This document shows, piece after piece, positions 26,560 through 35,858 of a stretch of 64,000 nt of DNA. Position numbers and translations under genes: made by a program. This DNA is from Comamonadaceae bacterium G21597-S1 (GTDB lineage: Bacteria; Pseudomonadota; Gammaproteobacteria; Burkholderiales; Burkholderiaceae_C), in NCBI GenBank assembly GCA_027214345.1, contig JAPWHR010000007.1, forward strand, positions 186,001 through 250,000, read 5' to 3'. Every line of letters starts with the position of its first letter. Positions within the stretch are counted from its first letter, which is position 1. The notes beneath the pieces were generated by a model, which worked only from the letters and a program-made list of their open reading frames with translations, ran no database searches and was not told the origin of the DNA.

Positions 26560-29500
26560 ATGCGACCAGCTTCACCAACCAGCAATCCGCTAGCCGCAGC
26601 TTTGCAGGCACTGGACCCTACTGGCACGAATGGCTTCGAAGGCCTTATCGCCAGGATGCTCTCCTATCTGACCGGCGTATCGTTCCGGCCTGCGCGTTCT
26701 GGCCCGCAAAGAGGCAGAGACCTCGACTCGGATACTGCGTCGCCGTGGTTCGCGGTCGTGGAGTGCAAGCGGTACCGCGGCGACACTAAGTTGGACCAGC
26801 GTGAGCTCATTGCTGAGATCCACATCGCCACCAGCGAGGATCCGCAGATAGATGTCTGGATTCTGGCAACCAGCCGCGACGTGGATGCGAACGTTGCGCG
26901 ATGGCTGCAGGAGATGTCGCGCGAGCGCGGCATCGATTATCTGATCCTGGAGTGCGGCAGCGCGGGCGATCCCGGTGACCTCGACGTGCTATGCGCCAAC
27001 GCCTCGGCGCTCGTGCTGCAACACTGCGCCCCCGTACTGCCAAACGGCACATCCGAGCTGGAAACCCACCTGACCGCCGTTCGCTCCAGCGCAAGTTTCT
27101 CGGCTCGATTGCAAAGGATCAGCAACTCGCTCGATGGCGGGACTGTCGGTCTGCCGACGTTTCGAGATCGACTCAATGAGAAGCTGGGCCAAGCCATGCG
27201 CAGCGAGGACGCCAGCGTCGGCCGCTTCGAACGCCGGCTCGACGTGGCAGGCGTGGGCGACGTTCGCGACATCCCCAGGTTGGGCGTTCGAGCTCGACTG
27301 GATGCGTTCATCGACGCGTCACTGGAGCCCGTATCCAGCACGTTGTGCGTGGTGCACGGCGAGGAAGGCAACGGCAAGTCCTGGGCCGTCGCCAGTTGGG
27401 TACATGCTCGTATCGGCCGGGAGAACGCGCCCGCGGTCTTCTGGTTCTCGGCGGGGGACTGCACAAGCGAAAGTCCCATCCGTCAACTTGCGGATCACGC
27501 CACGGAAGCCCTCGCGAGCGGCCGAGAAATCAACTTCTTCGCCAAGCTTCAGCGTTGGACTGAGGGCGCTACTACACGCCAGCAGCTGTTGGTCGTGTTG
27601 GATGGAATCAACGAGCGCCAAGCGATCACCTTCTGGGCAAGGCACTTGGTACGCTCGATCGACGAATTCAAGGGTCACGTCTCGATCATAGTCACCTGCA
27701 GGACGCAGACCTGGCGGGACGAACTTGCCGAGCGTCTCTTGCTGCGGCCGCATCTGATCGAGGTGAAGCCATTTGACGACAACGAGTTCGCCGAGGCGCT
27801 GATCGAGATGGACCTGGCCGATGTCGAACGGCTGCGGCGCGTCGGACCCTTGGTGCGCAAGCCGAGGTATCTGGCCACGGCCTTGAAGATCGTGCAACAG
27901 CTCCAGGCGGGAGAGGATTTGACGGTCGAGCGCCTGTTCTATGATGCGATGCGGGCGCGAGTAAGGACCCGAACGGACTATCCCCTGGGAGGGAGGGACT
28001 TCGAGGTACTCCTGCGCGATCTCGCACGGCGAGCGAGCGAAAGCGTACGGTCGCAAGACGTGGTTGCCAGTCTACCGGGCACCGAATCGCACGGCGACAT
28101 CCTCCGGGAACTTGCATCGGGCGGAGTGCTTCGCGCGTGCCCTTCCGGTGGGTACAGTGTTGAGGAGAGCTATCTCGTCGAAGGCATGGCTCTCCTTCTG
28201 GTCGACGTGCTCCGCAACAACACCGGCAGCATCGAGCAGCTGCGGCAACGAGTTGCCGATTGGCTGAGCGATACCCACCGGTTTCCTCTCACGGCAAGGA
28301 TCTGCGCGTCGGCATCGATCAGGGCACTCATGGATCCCACAGTGCCACGTGAAGCACCTGCTGCACTGGTACTCGAGTTCATCAACTGCACGAACCCCGA
28401 TGCCGGTTTGCTTGATGGCGTGCTCATGCTCGCCGCACGGCAGGTCAACGTGCTGTGCGACGTATGCGAACGGCTCTGGGTCCGGCCCGGCGTCGATCAC
28501 GCAGTCGAGCGGGAAGTTCTCAAGGGGCTAGTGGCAGCGGCCAGCGACACTGATCGCCAAGAGGCAATCAGAACTCGCCTGATCCGGTGGGCAGGATTCA
28601 TTCACCCGCTCGGCGAACACGAGCGAGATTTATCAAGAGACAGGGCGCCAGCGTTGGACGCGCGTGCGGTTGCGCTGGTGCCTTTGGTCGATCAAGCGAC
28701 CGATGTCGGCGGCGGGATCTCATTGACGCGGGTCGAGGACCAGCGCCTCGTCCGTCTTGGTCGCCTCGCCCTGGCGGTCGTTTCATTTTGCGATCGGCGA
28801 TTTTTCTATCCGATGCTGGTGACGAGCCTCGCGGCCGACGCAGTGATGGCCAGTTCCCGGTCGACGGTGGTGTACTGGATCATCGCCTCGAGCCGCCAAC
28901 CGCTCGCCGATCTTGTCCAGGCGACGCTAGGGACACTCACCGGACTGTCATCGACCGAGGCCGTCCGGGTCGAACGCAGGCTGGTGCGCGCGCTCGCGGC
29001 GCCGAACCTGGCCGGGCAGTTGCGAGCGCTGGATGCCCAGGCTCCCCCTACGCAGGTCGACGACCGCTACGCCCGAGTCTTCCGCACGCCGACCAGCCAA
29101 GACCTCCCGCAATACCTAGTGGATCCCGAGGTTCCGTCGCACCTGCGCCTCGCCAAGGCAAAGGTCGCCGCCTCGGATCCCGATGTCAGCTTTCCGCCAG
29201 CGTTCGTCCACCAAGTTCAGGCGGCGGTGAGCTCGTTCAATGCACGTTCCCGCAGACAGGGTTTGTCGACGGCCGAGGCCGACGACAGCTGGGATTTATT
29301 CGAGCCGATACTCTGCCGAGTTGACCCTGATCTGCTCCTGACAAAGATCCTCGAGTTTGTCAGTGACATCTCCGAGCGCTCGGGCGAACGGCTGTACGCA
29401 TGGGTCTTCTCCGCTGACAGCCTCACCAGCTTACTGGGCAGCACCGAGGTCATAACGTTGCGCCAGGCATGGGAGGTGTTGATAACCCGCGCGACTGAAG

Positions 29501-31215
29501 AGGACGAACCCGGGCGCGTGGCCGAGGCGATGTTGTTGTGCATGTTGCTCTCCCACGCCGCGCCCAGCGAACAAGTCGACATGCTGATCTCGCGCCCGGA
29601 GGACGCCCGTCTACTGGCGCGGGCCTCCACCCGATTCAGATCGCTGGACTCCCTCGAGGAGCAACGTTCAATTGCTGCGCGCATTGACGAGTCGAACCAC
29701 GCCCTGACCGCCGTGCTGTGGTTCGCGAGCAAACAGTCGGGGTTAAATGACGAGGTGTGGCTGGAGCCAGTGCGTCGAGGACTGGCATCGGCTTCTACGG
29801 TCGACCGTGGGCTCGCTTTGCAAATTGCCGCCAACCTGTCGCCGCAGGTTCAATCGCAATTGGTCGACGTCCTGACCGTGAGGTCCCCACAATCCTGCGC
29901 CCTTGAGAAGTTGTACGGAACGCGGCTGCTACTGGATCACGCCAAAGGGCCTATTCTTTCAGTGCTGTCGCGGTGTAGCTTACGTGAATGCTGTCACCTG
30001 GCCGGCCGGCCGAATACTCACCGCCGCGCAGAGGTGTTGCAGGCCTTCGCGGGTCTGGTTCTCGACTGGCTCCGCAGGCGTATTCGCCCCGCATCGGCTA
30101 CGCCGACCTCCTTGCCCATCACCGTCGGCGACCCGCAAACCTCCGATCACCCATGGGCGGGCGTGTCGGTCGACTGGTCCGAACAAGACAACTCGGTTTC
30201 CTTCCGAAGCGAGATGTCGATTTGGGGCGGCTTGCCCCCAGGCAACCAAGATGAGTTCGCGCGCGTTCTGAGAGGCAGTGACGAGCGCTCCGCAGAACTC
30301 CAGGCTGCTCTTCTGTCGGCATTGGAAACGGCTCAACAAGAAGGCGACTGGGGGTTCGCGTCGTTCTGGTCGGACGACACTCTTACGGGCCTGGTCGAGG
30401 CCGATGCGACCTTCCTCCCGGAGATCGAGGCGCTGTTGAGAGAGGCCGTGGCTCGCCAGACGCTATATGCCGCGTTGCCGTTCGCGACTGCGTTGTGCCG
30501 ATCCTTGCTGCCGAGTCGATTGAGCGACGCCCTGCGACTCCGGTCCGTCATCGGCTACGAGCGAAGTTTGGTGACCGATGTCGACGGGTGGACCGGCGAG
30601 AAGCTGTTCAACGTAGCATTGTGCAGTGCGTCCGAGTCAGATGAGACTCGCAAGTGGTGGCTGCAGCAACTCGACGATGCCAAGAACGATGCCGAATTAC
30701 TCCTGTTTGCCGAACAGCTCGTGGCGGGCGGCAACGGGCCTTGGCTGCAGGCGCTGGCCCAGCGTGAGCTTCAGTCCGACGCCACCTACTACCGTCGCCG
30801 CGCGGTTTTGCTGTTGGCAGCGTCCGCCCCCGATGACAGTTCCTTCGAATCAAGCATCGAGCACAATGGCGCTGAGGCTTGCGGACTTGACGACGTGGTT
30901 GCCAGCGCCCGACAGTATCGAGACACCGCGCGACGGATGTCGCATTGGATCGATAAAGGAGTGAAGGCGGATAGCGCTCTGCCAGCCTACTGCGCGTACC
31001 GATTGCTCGTGTCGTGCGTCGATCGACGGGTCTGGCGGCTCCTTTCAAAGGCCTGCAAGGACGCTGAAGGCGCCTGTCGCACCCCAATCTTTTTCCGGAT
31101 GTTCTCCCGCGACGACCTCAAGAACGCGGTGAAGCGCCACGAGTCCAAAGACCGAAAAACACTTCTTGGTGTAAAGGTGAGCGAACACGACGCGGCGCCA
31201 TGGATCGACCTCTAG
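26560..31215 (+). CDS. PD-(D/E)XK nuclease-STAND NTPase giant protein (Avs-like defence candidate)
   Basis: 1551 residues. The N-terminal restriction-endonuclease-like (Mrr type) domain shows G-F-E-G-L-I (25-30), R-D-L-D-S-D (53-58) and V-E-C-K-R (67-71), giving a D...E-x-K active site. A STAND/NACHT-type NTPase follows: Walker A G-E-E-G-N-G-K-S (267-274), Walker B L-L-V-V-L-D-G-I-N-E (343-352) and I-I-V-T-C-R-T-Q-T-W (376-385). The remaining 1000 residues are helical and repeat-like without a named domain. This layout fits Avs-type proteins, which bind a phage protein with the C-terminal part, oligomerise and cut DNA. The C-terminus is unfamiliar, so the target is unknown. Monocistronic, with its own noncoding flanks. 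Confidence 0.8.
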   Translation: MRPASPTSNPLAAALQALDPTGTNGFEGLIARMLSYLTGVSFRPARSGPQRGRDLDSDTASPWFAVVECKRYRGDTKLDQRELIAEIHIATSEDPQIDVWILATSRDVDANVARWLQEMSRERGIDYLILECGSAGDPGDLDVLCANASALVLQHCAPVLPNGTSELETHLTAVRSSASFSARLQRISNSLDGGTVGLPTFRDRLNEKLGQAMRSEDASVGRFERRLDVAGVGDVRDIPRLGVRARLDAFIDASLEPVSSTLCVVHGEEGNGKSWAVASWVHARIGRENAPAVFWFSAGDCTSESPIRQLADHATEALASGREINFFAKLQRWTEGATTRQQLLVVLDGINERQAITFWARHLVRSIDEFKGHVSIIVTCRTQTWRDELAERLLLRPHLIEVKPFDDNEFAEALIEMDLADVERLRRVGPLVRKPRYLATALKIVQQLQAGEDLTVERLFYDAMRARVRTRTDYPLGGRDFEVLLRDLARRASESVRSQDVVASLPGTESHGDILRELASGGVLRACPSGGYSVEESYLVEGMALLLVDVLRNNTGSIEQLRQRVADWLSDTHRFPLTARICASASIRALMDPTVPREAPAALVLEFINCTNPDAGLLDGVLMLAARQVNVLCDVCERLWVRPGVDHAVEREVLKGLVAAASDTDRQEAIRTRLIRWAGFIHPLGEHERDLSRDRAPALDARAVALVPLVDQATDVGGGISLTRVEDQRLVRLGRLALAVVSFCDRRFFYPMLVTSLAADAVMASSRSTVVYWIIASSRQPLADLVQATLGTLTGLSSTEAVRVERRLVRALAAPNLAGQLRALDAQAPPTQVDDRYARVFRTPTSQDLPQYLVDPEVPSHLRLAKAKVAASDPDVSFPPAFVHQVQAAVSSFNARSRRQGLSTAEADDSWDLFEPILCRVDPDLLLTKILEFVSDISERSGERLYAWVFSADSLTSLLGSTEVITLRQAWEVLITRATEEDEPGRVAEAMLLCMLLSHAAPSEQVDMLISRPEDARLLARASTRFRSLDSLEEQRSIAARIDESNHALTAVLWFASKQSGLNDEVWLEPVRRGLASASTVDRGLALQIAANLSPQVQSQLVDVLTVRSPQSCALEKLYGTRLLLDHAKGPILSVLSRCSLRECCHLAGRPNTHRRAEVLQAFAGLVLDWLRRRIRPASATPTSLPITVGDPQTSDHPWAGVSVDWSEQDNSVSFRSEMSIWGGLPPGNQDEFARVLRGSDERSAELQAALLSALETAQQEGDWGFASFWSDDTLTGLVEADATFLPEIEALLREAVARQTLYAALPFATALCRSLLPSRLSDALRLRSVIGYERSLVTDVDGWTGEKLFNVALCSASESDETRKWWLQQLDDAKNDAELLLFAEQLVAGGNGPWLQALAQRELQSDATYYRRRAVLLLAASAPDDSSFESSIEHNGAEACGLDDVVASARQYRDTARRMSHWIDKGVKADSALPAYCAYRLLVSCVDRRVWRLLSKACKDAEGACRTPIFFRMFSRDDLKNAVKRHESKDRKTLLGVKVSEHDAAPWIDL

Positions 31216-31997
31216 ATGTCTGCGCCGCTGACATTGGCGTCGCGAATTCGACCATTGCCTTCCGCTGGAACAAAGCGTACGTCCACTTAGGCCCTCGCAA
31301 CCGTCAGCAAACCCCTGCCTACCTGTCTCAAGCTTTCGCGCCATCATTGTCAGCAATATGGAAGGGACGCAGCGAGCTGAGCGGCAGCTTTATTTTTGGA
31401 ACCTCGACAGAGAATACTTTTTAGCTACCCGAAGGCTGACACCCGCGAGCACCCGCTTCTGGTCGGGACACGACGACCGACATGACGATCGGCCTTCCCA
31501 AAAAGCGGCCACCGACAAAGTCTGATGGGTGCCCCAAGGACCCATGCCATCCGGATGGTCGAGGGCCGCAGTGAGTCTTCATCAGGACTCGAGTTCTGTG
31601 ACGAACTGCCATTGCACTAAACCATACGGTGCTGGCCCTGTGATGACGCTGGCCAGTTCAGCAGGACCTTCGATACGGTTCGTTGGCGAGCGACCCGACG
31701 CCGCGAAGCGGAGGTTCACATAAAAAGGAACCTGACAAGTCGGATTGTTGGTTGAGCCGCGCGTCGTCGTAATTCAGTCCGGGCAGCACGAGCAAGTGCG
31801 ACGTCGATCGCAAGCCTGATTCGAAAACAGCCGCTACTCGACCGCGGCGCTCGTCAGTTGCTTGCCAGCAACCAACCCAACGCCAATACCCCCCTCGACA
31901 ACACCGCATTGTCCTGCGACGCGGCCAGCGGCGGACCCTACGCTTCAGTCATGGCCCCAAGCCGCTGATCCCACCCCACCGATCCGAGCACCGAACC
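31216..31997. other. 782-base gap between cargo and transfer operon
   Basis: No recognised gene. Short frames on both strands have no family features. The region marks the right edge of the cargo and should include the promoter for the long tra operon, probably with a binding site for the FlhDC-like activator. No obvious operator palindrome was found. Confidence 0.4.
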
Positions 31998-32495
31998 ATG
32001 ACCACACCATCCTTGCAAGCCAATGGCACGTTGGCAGCCAGCCGTCAGACGAACACCGGCAACCCGGACACCGTCGAGACCCGCCTGTGGCCGGACGAGC
32101 ACCTGTGGCTGTATGCGCTGATGCGCAGCGATCCGAACGTAGCGCCGTGTTTCCGGTTTCCGGATCTGATATCGGCCTGTGTGTCACATGTCTTCAGCCA
32201 GGCACTGCCTTCAGCGCGCATCTTCCACTACCTGCGCACGCAGCTGATCCAGCGCGATCCGCAAACGACACGTCTGCGCGAATGGATGTGGCGCGGGCAA
32301 TACGCCTTGCTGCTGGAATTGCAGCGCGATTCGCAGAACCGCCATCCGCATCCGAAGTTCCAGCTCGACCAGTTCACCACCACCTGCGTCGCGCTGAGCC
32401 GGCTTGACGATGCATCCGGTGCCACCGTGTTCCGGTTTGCACGTAGCAACATGGCACACCGCGCCAACGCAGCGTCACCCGAACTCTGCTCCTGA
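31998..32495 (+). CDS. Conserved-looking hypothetical protein at the head of the tra region
   Basis: 165 residues, soluble, with no signal peptide and no known motif. The middle reads as helices rich in Leu, Arg and aromatic residues (D-E-H-L-W-L-Y-A-L-M-R, F-H-Y-L-R-T-Q-L-I-Q-R, W-R-G-Q-Y-A-L-L-L-E-L-Q). Codon usage and GC-rich third positions match the tra genes, which supports it being real. It is co-directional with the transglycosylase 190 bases downstream and may be a cytoplasmic transfer or regulatory protein. Function unknown. Confidence 0.55.
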   Translation: MTTPSLQANGTLAASRQTNTGNPDTVETRLWPDEHLWLYALMRSDPNVAPCFRFPDLISACVSHVFSQALPSARIFHYLRTQLIQRDPQTTRLREWMWRGQYALLLELQRDSQNRHPHPKFQLDQFTTTCVALSRLDDASGATVFRFARSNMAHRANAASPELCS

Positions 32496-32686
32496 CCCAT
32501 ATACGGCAAGCGCCAGGTTTGCAGCTGGCCGTACCGCTAATCACCACCCGCATCTGGTTCGCATCGCCCTGACCGCGATGTCGACCTGACCCGAATCCGA
32601 CCCGTTGCTCCCGCCCTTGAGGCGGGTGACCGATGCCCGACTGCCGAAAACGCGGCAGCCGGTTCCTTGTTTCACGAGCAAAAGTG

Positions 32687-33232
32687 ATGCGCCTCGAGTT
32701 CTTGCTACTGATGTCGATGGCATTGGCCACAGTCCCGACCGCGGGCCAGGCGTGCTGGCGCGAGGCGGCCCAGGCCTGGGGCGTTTCGGCCGACCTGCTG
32801 TATGCGATCGCCAGGGTCGAATCCAACCTGTCACCGCAGGCCGTCAACCGCTCGCATCTGCAGCGTACGGGGTCGTATGACATCGGCCTGATGCAGATCA
32901 ACAGCCGCCACCTGCCACGCCTGGCGCGCCATGGCATCCAGGAATCCGATCTGTTCGACCCCTGCACCAACATGCAGGTCGGCGCCTGGATTCTGGCGCA
33001 CAACATCGCGCAGTGGGGCAATTCCTGGGAGGCCGTGGGCGCCTACAACGCCTCATGCACCCGTCTGCAGGGCGCCGAATGCCGACGGGCACGCTCGGCC
33101 TATGCATGGCGCGTCTACCGGCAGCTACCGCAACCAACCGGCATGGCGGCCGGCGATCCGGCGCAGACACATGCCGCTACCTCAGTTAGGAAAACCAGTG
33201 GTGCGAACCTGAAGTCGAGGGCTGAGCCATGA
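32687..33232 (+). CDS. Conjugative lytic transglycosylase (SLT family, VirB1-like)
   Basis: 181 residues from the ATG at 32687. A signal peptide (about 1-23, ending T-A-G-Q-A) leads to an SLT domain with C-W-R-E-A-A, the catalytic glutamate in Y-A-I-A-R-V-E-S-N-L-S, then G-S-Y-D-I-G-L-M-Q-I-N-S and A-V-G-A-Y-N-A. It cleaves peptidoglycan so the secretion channel can cross the wall. In-frame codons back to 32633 would add a hydrophilic extension that spoils the signal peptide, so they were rejected. It lies just before the pilin and Tra assembly genes. Confidence 0.9.
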   Translation: MRLEFLLLMSMALATVPTAGQACWREAAQAWGVSADLLYAIARVESNLSPQAVNRSHLQRTGSYDIGLMQINSRHLPRLARHGIQESDLFDPCTNMQVGAWILAHNIAQWGNSWEAVGAYNASCTRLQGAECRRARSAYAWRVYRQLPQPTGMAAGDPAQTHAATSVRKTSGANLKSRAEP

Positions 33233-33837
33233 ACCCCCGGCTCACCGTCAACCGGCACGCCAGGTCCTCTGGCCTGCAATCGGTGCGCAGGCCGCGATGC
33301 CCCGCAGAGGCCAACAACGCGCCCGCCCTGCGAAATGCCATGACACAGGCGATCCAACACACGGTGGATCGATCCGAAAGCGTTCGTACCGCTCCATCAC
33401 CAGCAAGTCTAATCGGCGCAAGACGCCTGTCGTCGCCCGCGCCATCAAGCACGCAGCAGCCTGATCGGCCGCACCAGGACCCGAACCGGCCGCCGGCCCC
33501 GCTCCCACCCGATCCACCGGACTTTCACCTACAAACCGTCCGCGACCAGCCCCAGGCGCCTCACGCAACAGCACCCGCAACAGCACCCGCAACACCACCA
33601 GCAAACCAACCCGTTCCGCCACCCGCCATTGACCCGCCCAAGCCATTCCCAACTTCCACGGAGATCCGCTCATGCATCCTGCCACCGCAACGCCCCTGCC
33701 CGCTTCGCCCGACCGCCCCGCGCCTGGCCGCCGGCTCACGCATTGCCTGTCCTGGCGCCTCCCGCCCGCGCGCCTCATCCTCGCGCTGCTTGTCATTGGA
33801 CTGGGCATCGCCCTGCCCGGCCACGCACTGGACCTGA
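33229..33837 (+). CDS. Doubtful proline-rich ORF overlapping traA
   Basis: The ATG at 33229 overlaps the transglycosylase stop (ATGA), a pattern used throughout this operon. The frame runs 202 codons. The first 145 residues are rich in Pro, Ala, Ser and Thr, with a 12-base tandem repeat near 33564-33599. The last 55 codons overlap traA in another frame. No domain is visible. It may be a real linker-like exported or cytoplasmic protein with a different end, or a chance frame in GC-rich DNA. If it is not real, the 440 bases before traA are untranslated. Confidence 0.3.
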   Translation: MNPRLTVNRHARSSGLQSVRRPRCPAEANNAPALRNAMTQAIQHTVDRSESVRTAPSPASLIGARRLSSPAPSSTQQPDRPHQDPNRPPAPLPPDPPDFHLQTVRDQPQAPHATAPATAPATPPANQPVPPPAIDPPKPFPTSTEIRSCILPPQRPCPLRPTAPRLAAGSRIACPGASRPRASSSRCLSLDWASPCPATHWT

Positions 33838-34061
33838 TCGACTTCAATGGCATCACCGGCCCCATGACCTCGGCGCTGACGCAGATTGCCGCGCTGGGCC
33901 CGGGCATCAAGGCCCTGGTGGGTTTCGTGGGTTTTGTCGTGGCGCTGATCTCGCTGTCCGCGCTGCGCAATTTCGGCCCGGTCCTGTTCTATGTGGGCCT
34001 GGCGATCTTCGCGGCCGTGGGCCTGGTGATCGCCGGCGCCATCATGGGCGCAGTGATCTGA
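33672..34061 (+). CDS. traA: TraA-like pilin precursor
   Basis: 129 residues with a ribosome site (GGAGA) upstream. A long leader with a hydrophobic core ends A-L-P-G-H-A near residue 51. The mature part of about 78 residues has a short polar start (L-D-L-I-D-F-N-G-I), then two hydrophobic helices separated by a small basic loop (A-L-R-N-F), as in F-type and VirB2-like pilins. The position directly before traL is the standard place for traA. The leader may be cleaved by host signal peptidase; the S26 peptidase downstream could assist maturation. Confidence 0.75.
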   Translation: MHPATATPLPASPDRPAPGRRLTHCLSWRLPPARLILALLVIGLGIALPGHALDLIDFNGITGPMTSALTQIAALGPGIKALVGFVGFVVALISLSALRNFGPVLFYVGLAIFAAVGLVIAGAIMGAVI

Positions 34062-34100
34062 AGCACGCGCATCCCGATCGCAACCAACGCCGGAGCAACG

Positions 34101-34400
34101 ATGCGCGCCGACACCTACATCCCGCGACGCCTGGACGATCCCTGGAAGATCGGGCTGTGGGACGTCGACGTTGCAGCGCCGTTCCTGTTCCTCTTCTTCG
34201 TGGGATACGTGTCCGGCTCGCGCTGGTCGCTGGCCGCCTGCATGGCAGCGGGCATCGGCTTGTCGCGCTGGGTGGCACGCCTCAAGGCCGACCGCCATCC
34301 CGCCTTCGCCGTGCATTGGCTGTACTGGCACCTGCCAGCCAGTCCGCTGACGGCCATGCGCGCAACACCCCCCTCCCACATCCGCCGCATGGTGGGCTGA
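34101..34400 (+). CDS. traL: TraL, pilus assembly membrane protein
   Basis: 99 residues, normal for TraL. It starts Y-I-P-R-R-L-D-D-P-W-K-I-G-L-W-D-V-D, the conserved TraL opening, followed by two membrane helices (about 26-40 and 43-55) and the basic K-A-D-R-H-P-A-F block. TraL is the VirB3 equivalent and sits in the inner membrane with TraC. It is 39 bases downstream of traA and 17 bases before traE. Confidence 0.88.
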   Translation: MRADTYIPRRLDDPWKIGLWDVDVAAPFLFLFFVGYVSGSRWSLAACMAAGIGLSRWVARLKADRHPAFAVHWLYWHLPASPLTAMRATPPSHIRRMVG

Positions 34401-34417
34401 CAACCGGCAATACAACC

Positions 34418-34984
34418 ATGGACTTCCAACGCCTGTCCGGCGACCTGCAGTCGCTGCGCCAACGCAATACCCGGCTCACGCTGGCCGTGGGCCTGCTGTC
34501 GAGCAGCCACGTCATCGCGCTGGCGGTGATCCTGAGCCTGCTGGGCTCTGTGCGCACCGTCGTCGTGCCGCCCGAGATCCACAAGAGTTTCTGGGTCAGC
34601 GCCCGCCGCGCCAGCCCCGAATACCTGGAGCAGATGGCCAGTTTCATCGCCTGGCTGGTGCTCGATGTAACCCCGGCCAGCATCGACTGGAAGAAGGACA
34701 CGCTGCTCGGCTACGTCGCACCCGAGCAGCATGGCGAATTCCGCGCGCGCCAGGAACTCGAGTCCGAGCGGCTCAAGCGCATCAACGCCAGCACCGCCTT
34801 TGCACCGCTGCAGCTGCAGGTCGACGACCACGCGCAGTCGGTGGTCGTGCGTGGCCGTCTGCGCACGCTCGTGAACGGCCTGGAGACCAGCACCGAGCTG
34901 CGCGCCTACCGGGTCGATTTCGGCTACGCCGGCGCCCGATTGCACCTCAAGACTTTCAAGGAAATTCCCTATGCCACCAAGTGA
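34418..34984 (+). CDS. traE: TraE, VirB8-like inner-membrane assembly protein
   Basis: 188 residues. An N-terminal helix (about 22-44) anchors a periplasmic domain containing P-P-E-I-H-K-S-F-W-V, then Y-L-E-Q-M-A and V-x-G-x-L-x-T-L-V-N-G, all TraE features. The role is scaffolding of the F-type channel with TraK and TraB. The start ATG at 34418 follows a weak ribosome site. The 3' end overlaps traK by 14 bases, so the two are translationally coupled. Confidence 0.9.
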   Translation: MDFQRLSGDLQSLRQRNTRLTLAVGLLSSSHVIALAVILSLLGSVRTVVVPPEIHKSFWVSARRASPEYLEQMASFIAWLVLDVTPASIDWKKDTLLGYVAPEQHGEFRARQELESERLKRINASTAFAPLQLQVDDHAQSVVVRGRLRTLVNGLETSTELRAYRVDFGYAGARLHLKTFKEIPYATK

Positions 34985-35858
34985 CCTCACCAGGCAGCCG
35001 CGAACCTGGCCGGCGACCCGCCTGCCCGCCGCCGGACAGATCACCCTGCTCGCTGCCTGCCTGGCACTCAGCCCGCCCGGCCACGCGCTGCAGCTGATCG
35101 ACGCCGTCGACGGCGTCGCAGCGGAAGCGATCATGTCGATCAAGGAGCCCACACGCATCCGGATCGACGGCACCCCGATCACCGACGTGTTCGGCAGCGT
35201 GTATTCCAGCCACTGCGCCAGCCCATCCACCGCGCCCGTCGCATCGACAAGCGGTGTCGGCACGGTGAACACAGCCCCGCTGGCCCCGCCGGTCAATCCG
35301 CAAGGCGAAGTCGTCGTCGAATGCGACCGGGACAAGGGCGAAATCTATGTGCGCCCGGTCGGCACGAGCAGCAAGCCGGTGAACTTGTTCATTTCATCGG
35401 CCAGCGCTACCTACACGCTGCTGCTGCACCGCTCCGACACCCCCGCCGACACCATCGTGATCCGCGACCGTTCGCAGCGCCTGGCCGCCGCAGCCTCCGC
35501 GCAGCAGCAGCCACCGCACAGCCCGGCGCCAGCGCCGGCTCCCATCAAGGCCATGAAGGCCCTGCTGCTGGCGATGACCACCGGGCAGGCAATTACCGAC
35601 TACCAGGCCCAGGACATGCACCGCCCGGTACAGCTGCGCCCTGATGTCCGCCTCACGCAAGTGAGCCAGTATCAGGGCCGGCACCTCATCGGCGAGAAAT
35701 ACCTGCTGCACAACGCCGGGACGGAGCCGATCACGTTGACGGAACAGGAGTTCGACCGCGACGACGCCGCCGTCACCGGCGTTGCGATCGAGCAGCACAC
35801 CGTGGCACCCGGCGCCTCGACCACGGTCTACGTGATGCGCCGCGGAGGTACGCCATGA
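34971..35858 (+). CDS. traK: TraK, VirB9-like outer-membrane-complex protein
   Basis: 295 residues. A signal sequence (core about 25-40, ending P-P-G-H-A) is followed by the TraK fold with E-A-I-M-S-I-K-E-P-T-R-I-R-I-D-G, the serial strands V-V-V-E-C-D-R-D-K-G-E-I-Y-V, and the C-terminal Y-L-L-H-N-A-G block. TraK is a secretin-like part of the core complex and binds TraB and TraV. It overlaps traE upstream and traB downstream (ATGA). Confidence 0.9.
   Translation: MPPSDLTRQPRTWPATRLPAAGQITLLAACLALSPPGHALQLIDAVDGVAAEAIMSIKEPTRIRIDGTPITDVFGSVYSSHCASPSTAPVASTSGVGTVNTAPLAPPVNPQGEVVVECDRDKGEIYVRPVGTSSKPVNLFISSASATYTLLLHRSDTPADTIVIRDRSQRLAAAASAQQQPPHSPAPAPAPIKAMKALLLAMTTGQAITDYQAQDMHRPVQLRPDVRLTQVSQYQGRHLIGEKYLLHNAGTEPITLTEQEFDRDDAAVTGVAIEQHTVAPGASTTVYVMRRGGTP

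Noticed and set aside
31711-31732. AGGTTC / GAACCT inverted repeat in the gap before the tra operon
   Set aside because: Six-base arms with a 10-base spacer are too short to claim as an operator in GC-rich DNA without comparison.
32610-32626. Short CCCGCC / GGCGGG hairpin upstream of the transglycosylase gene
   Set aside because: Six-base arms of G and C only are common here, and no T-tract follows.
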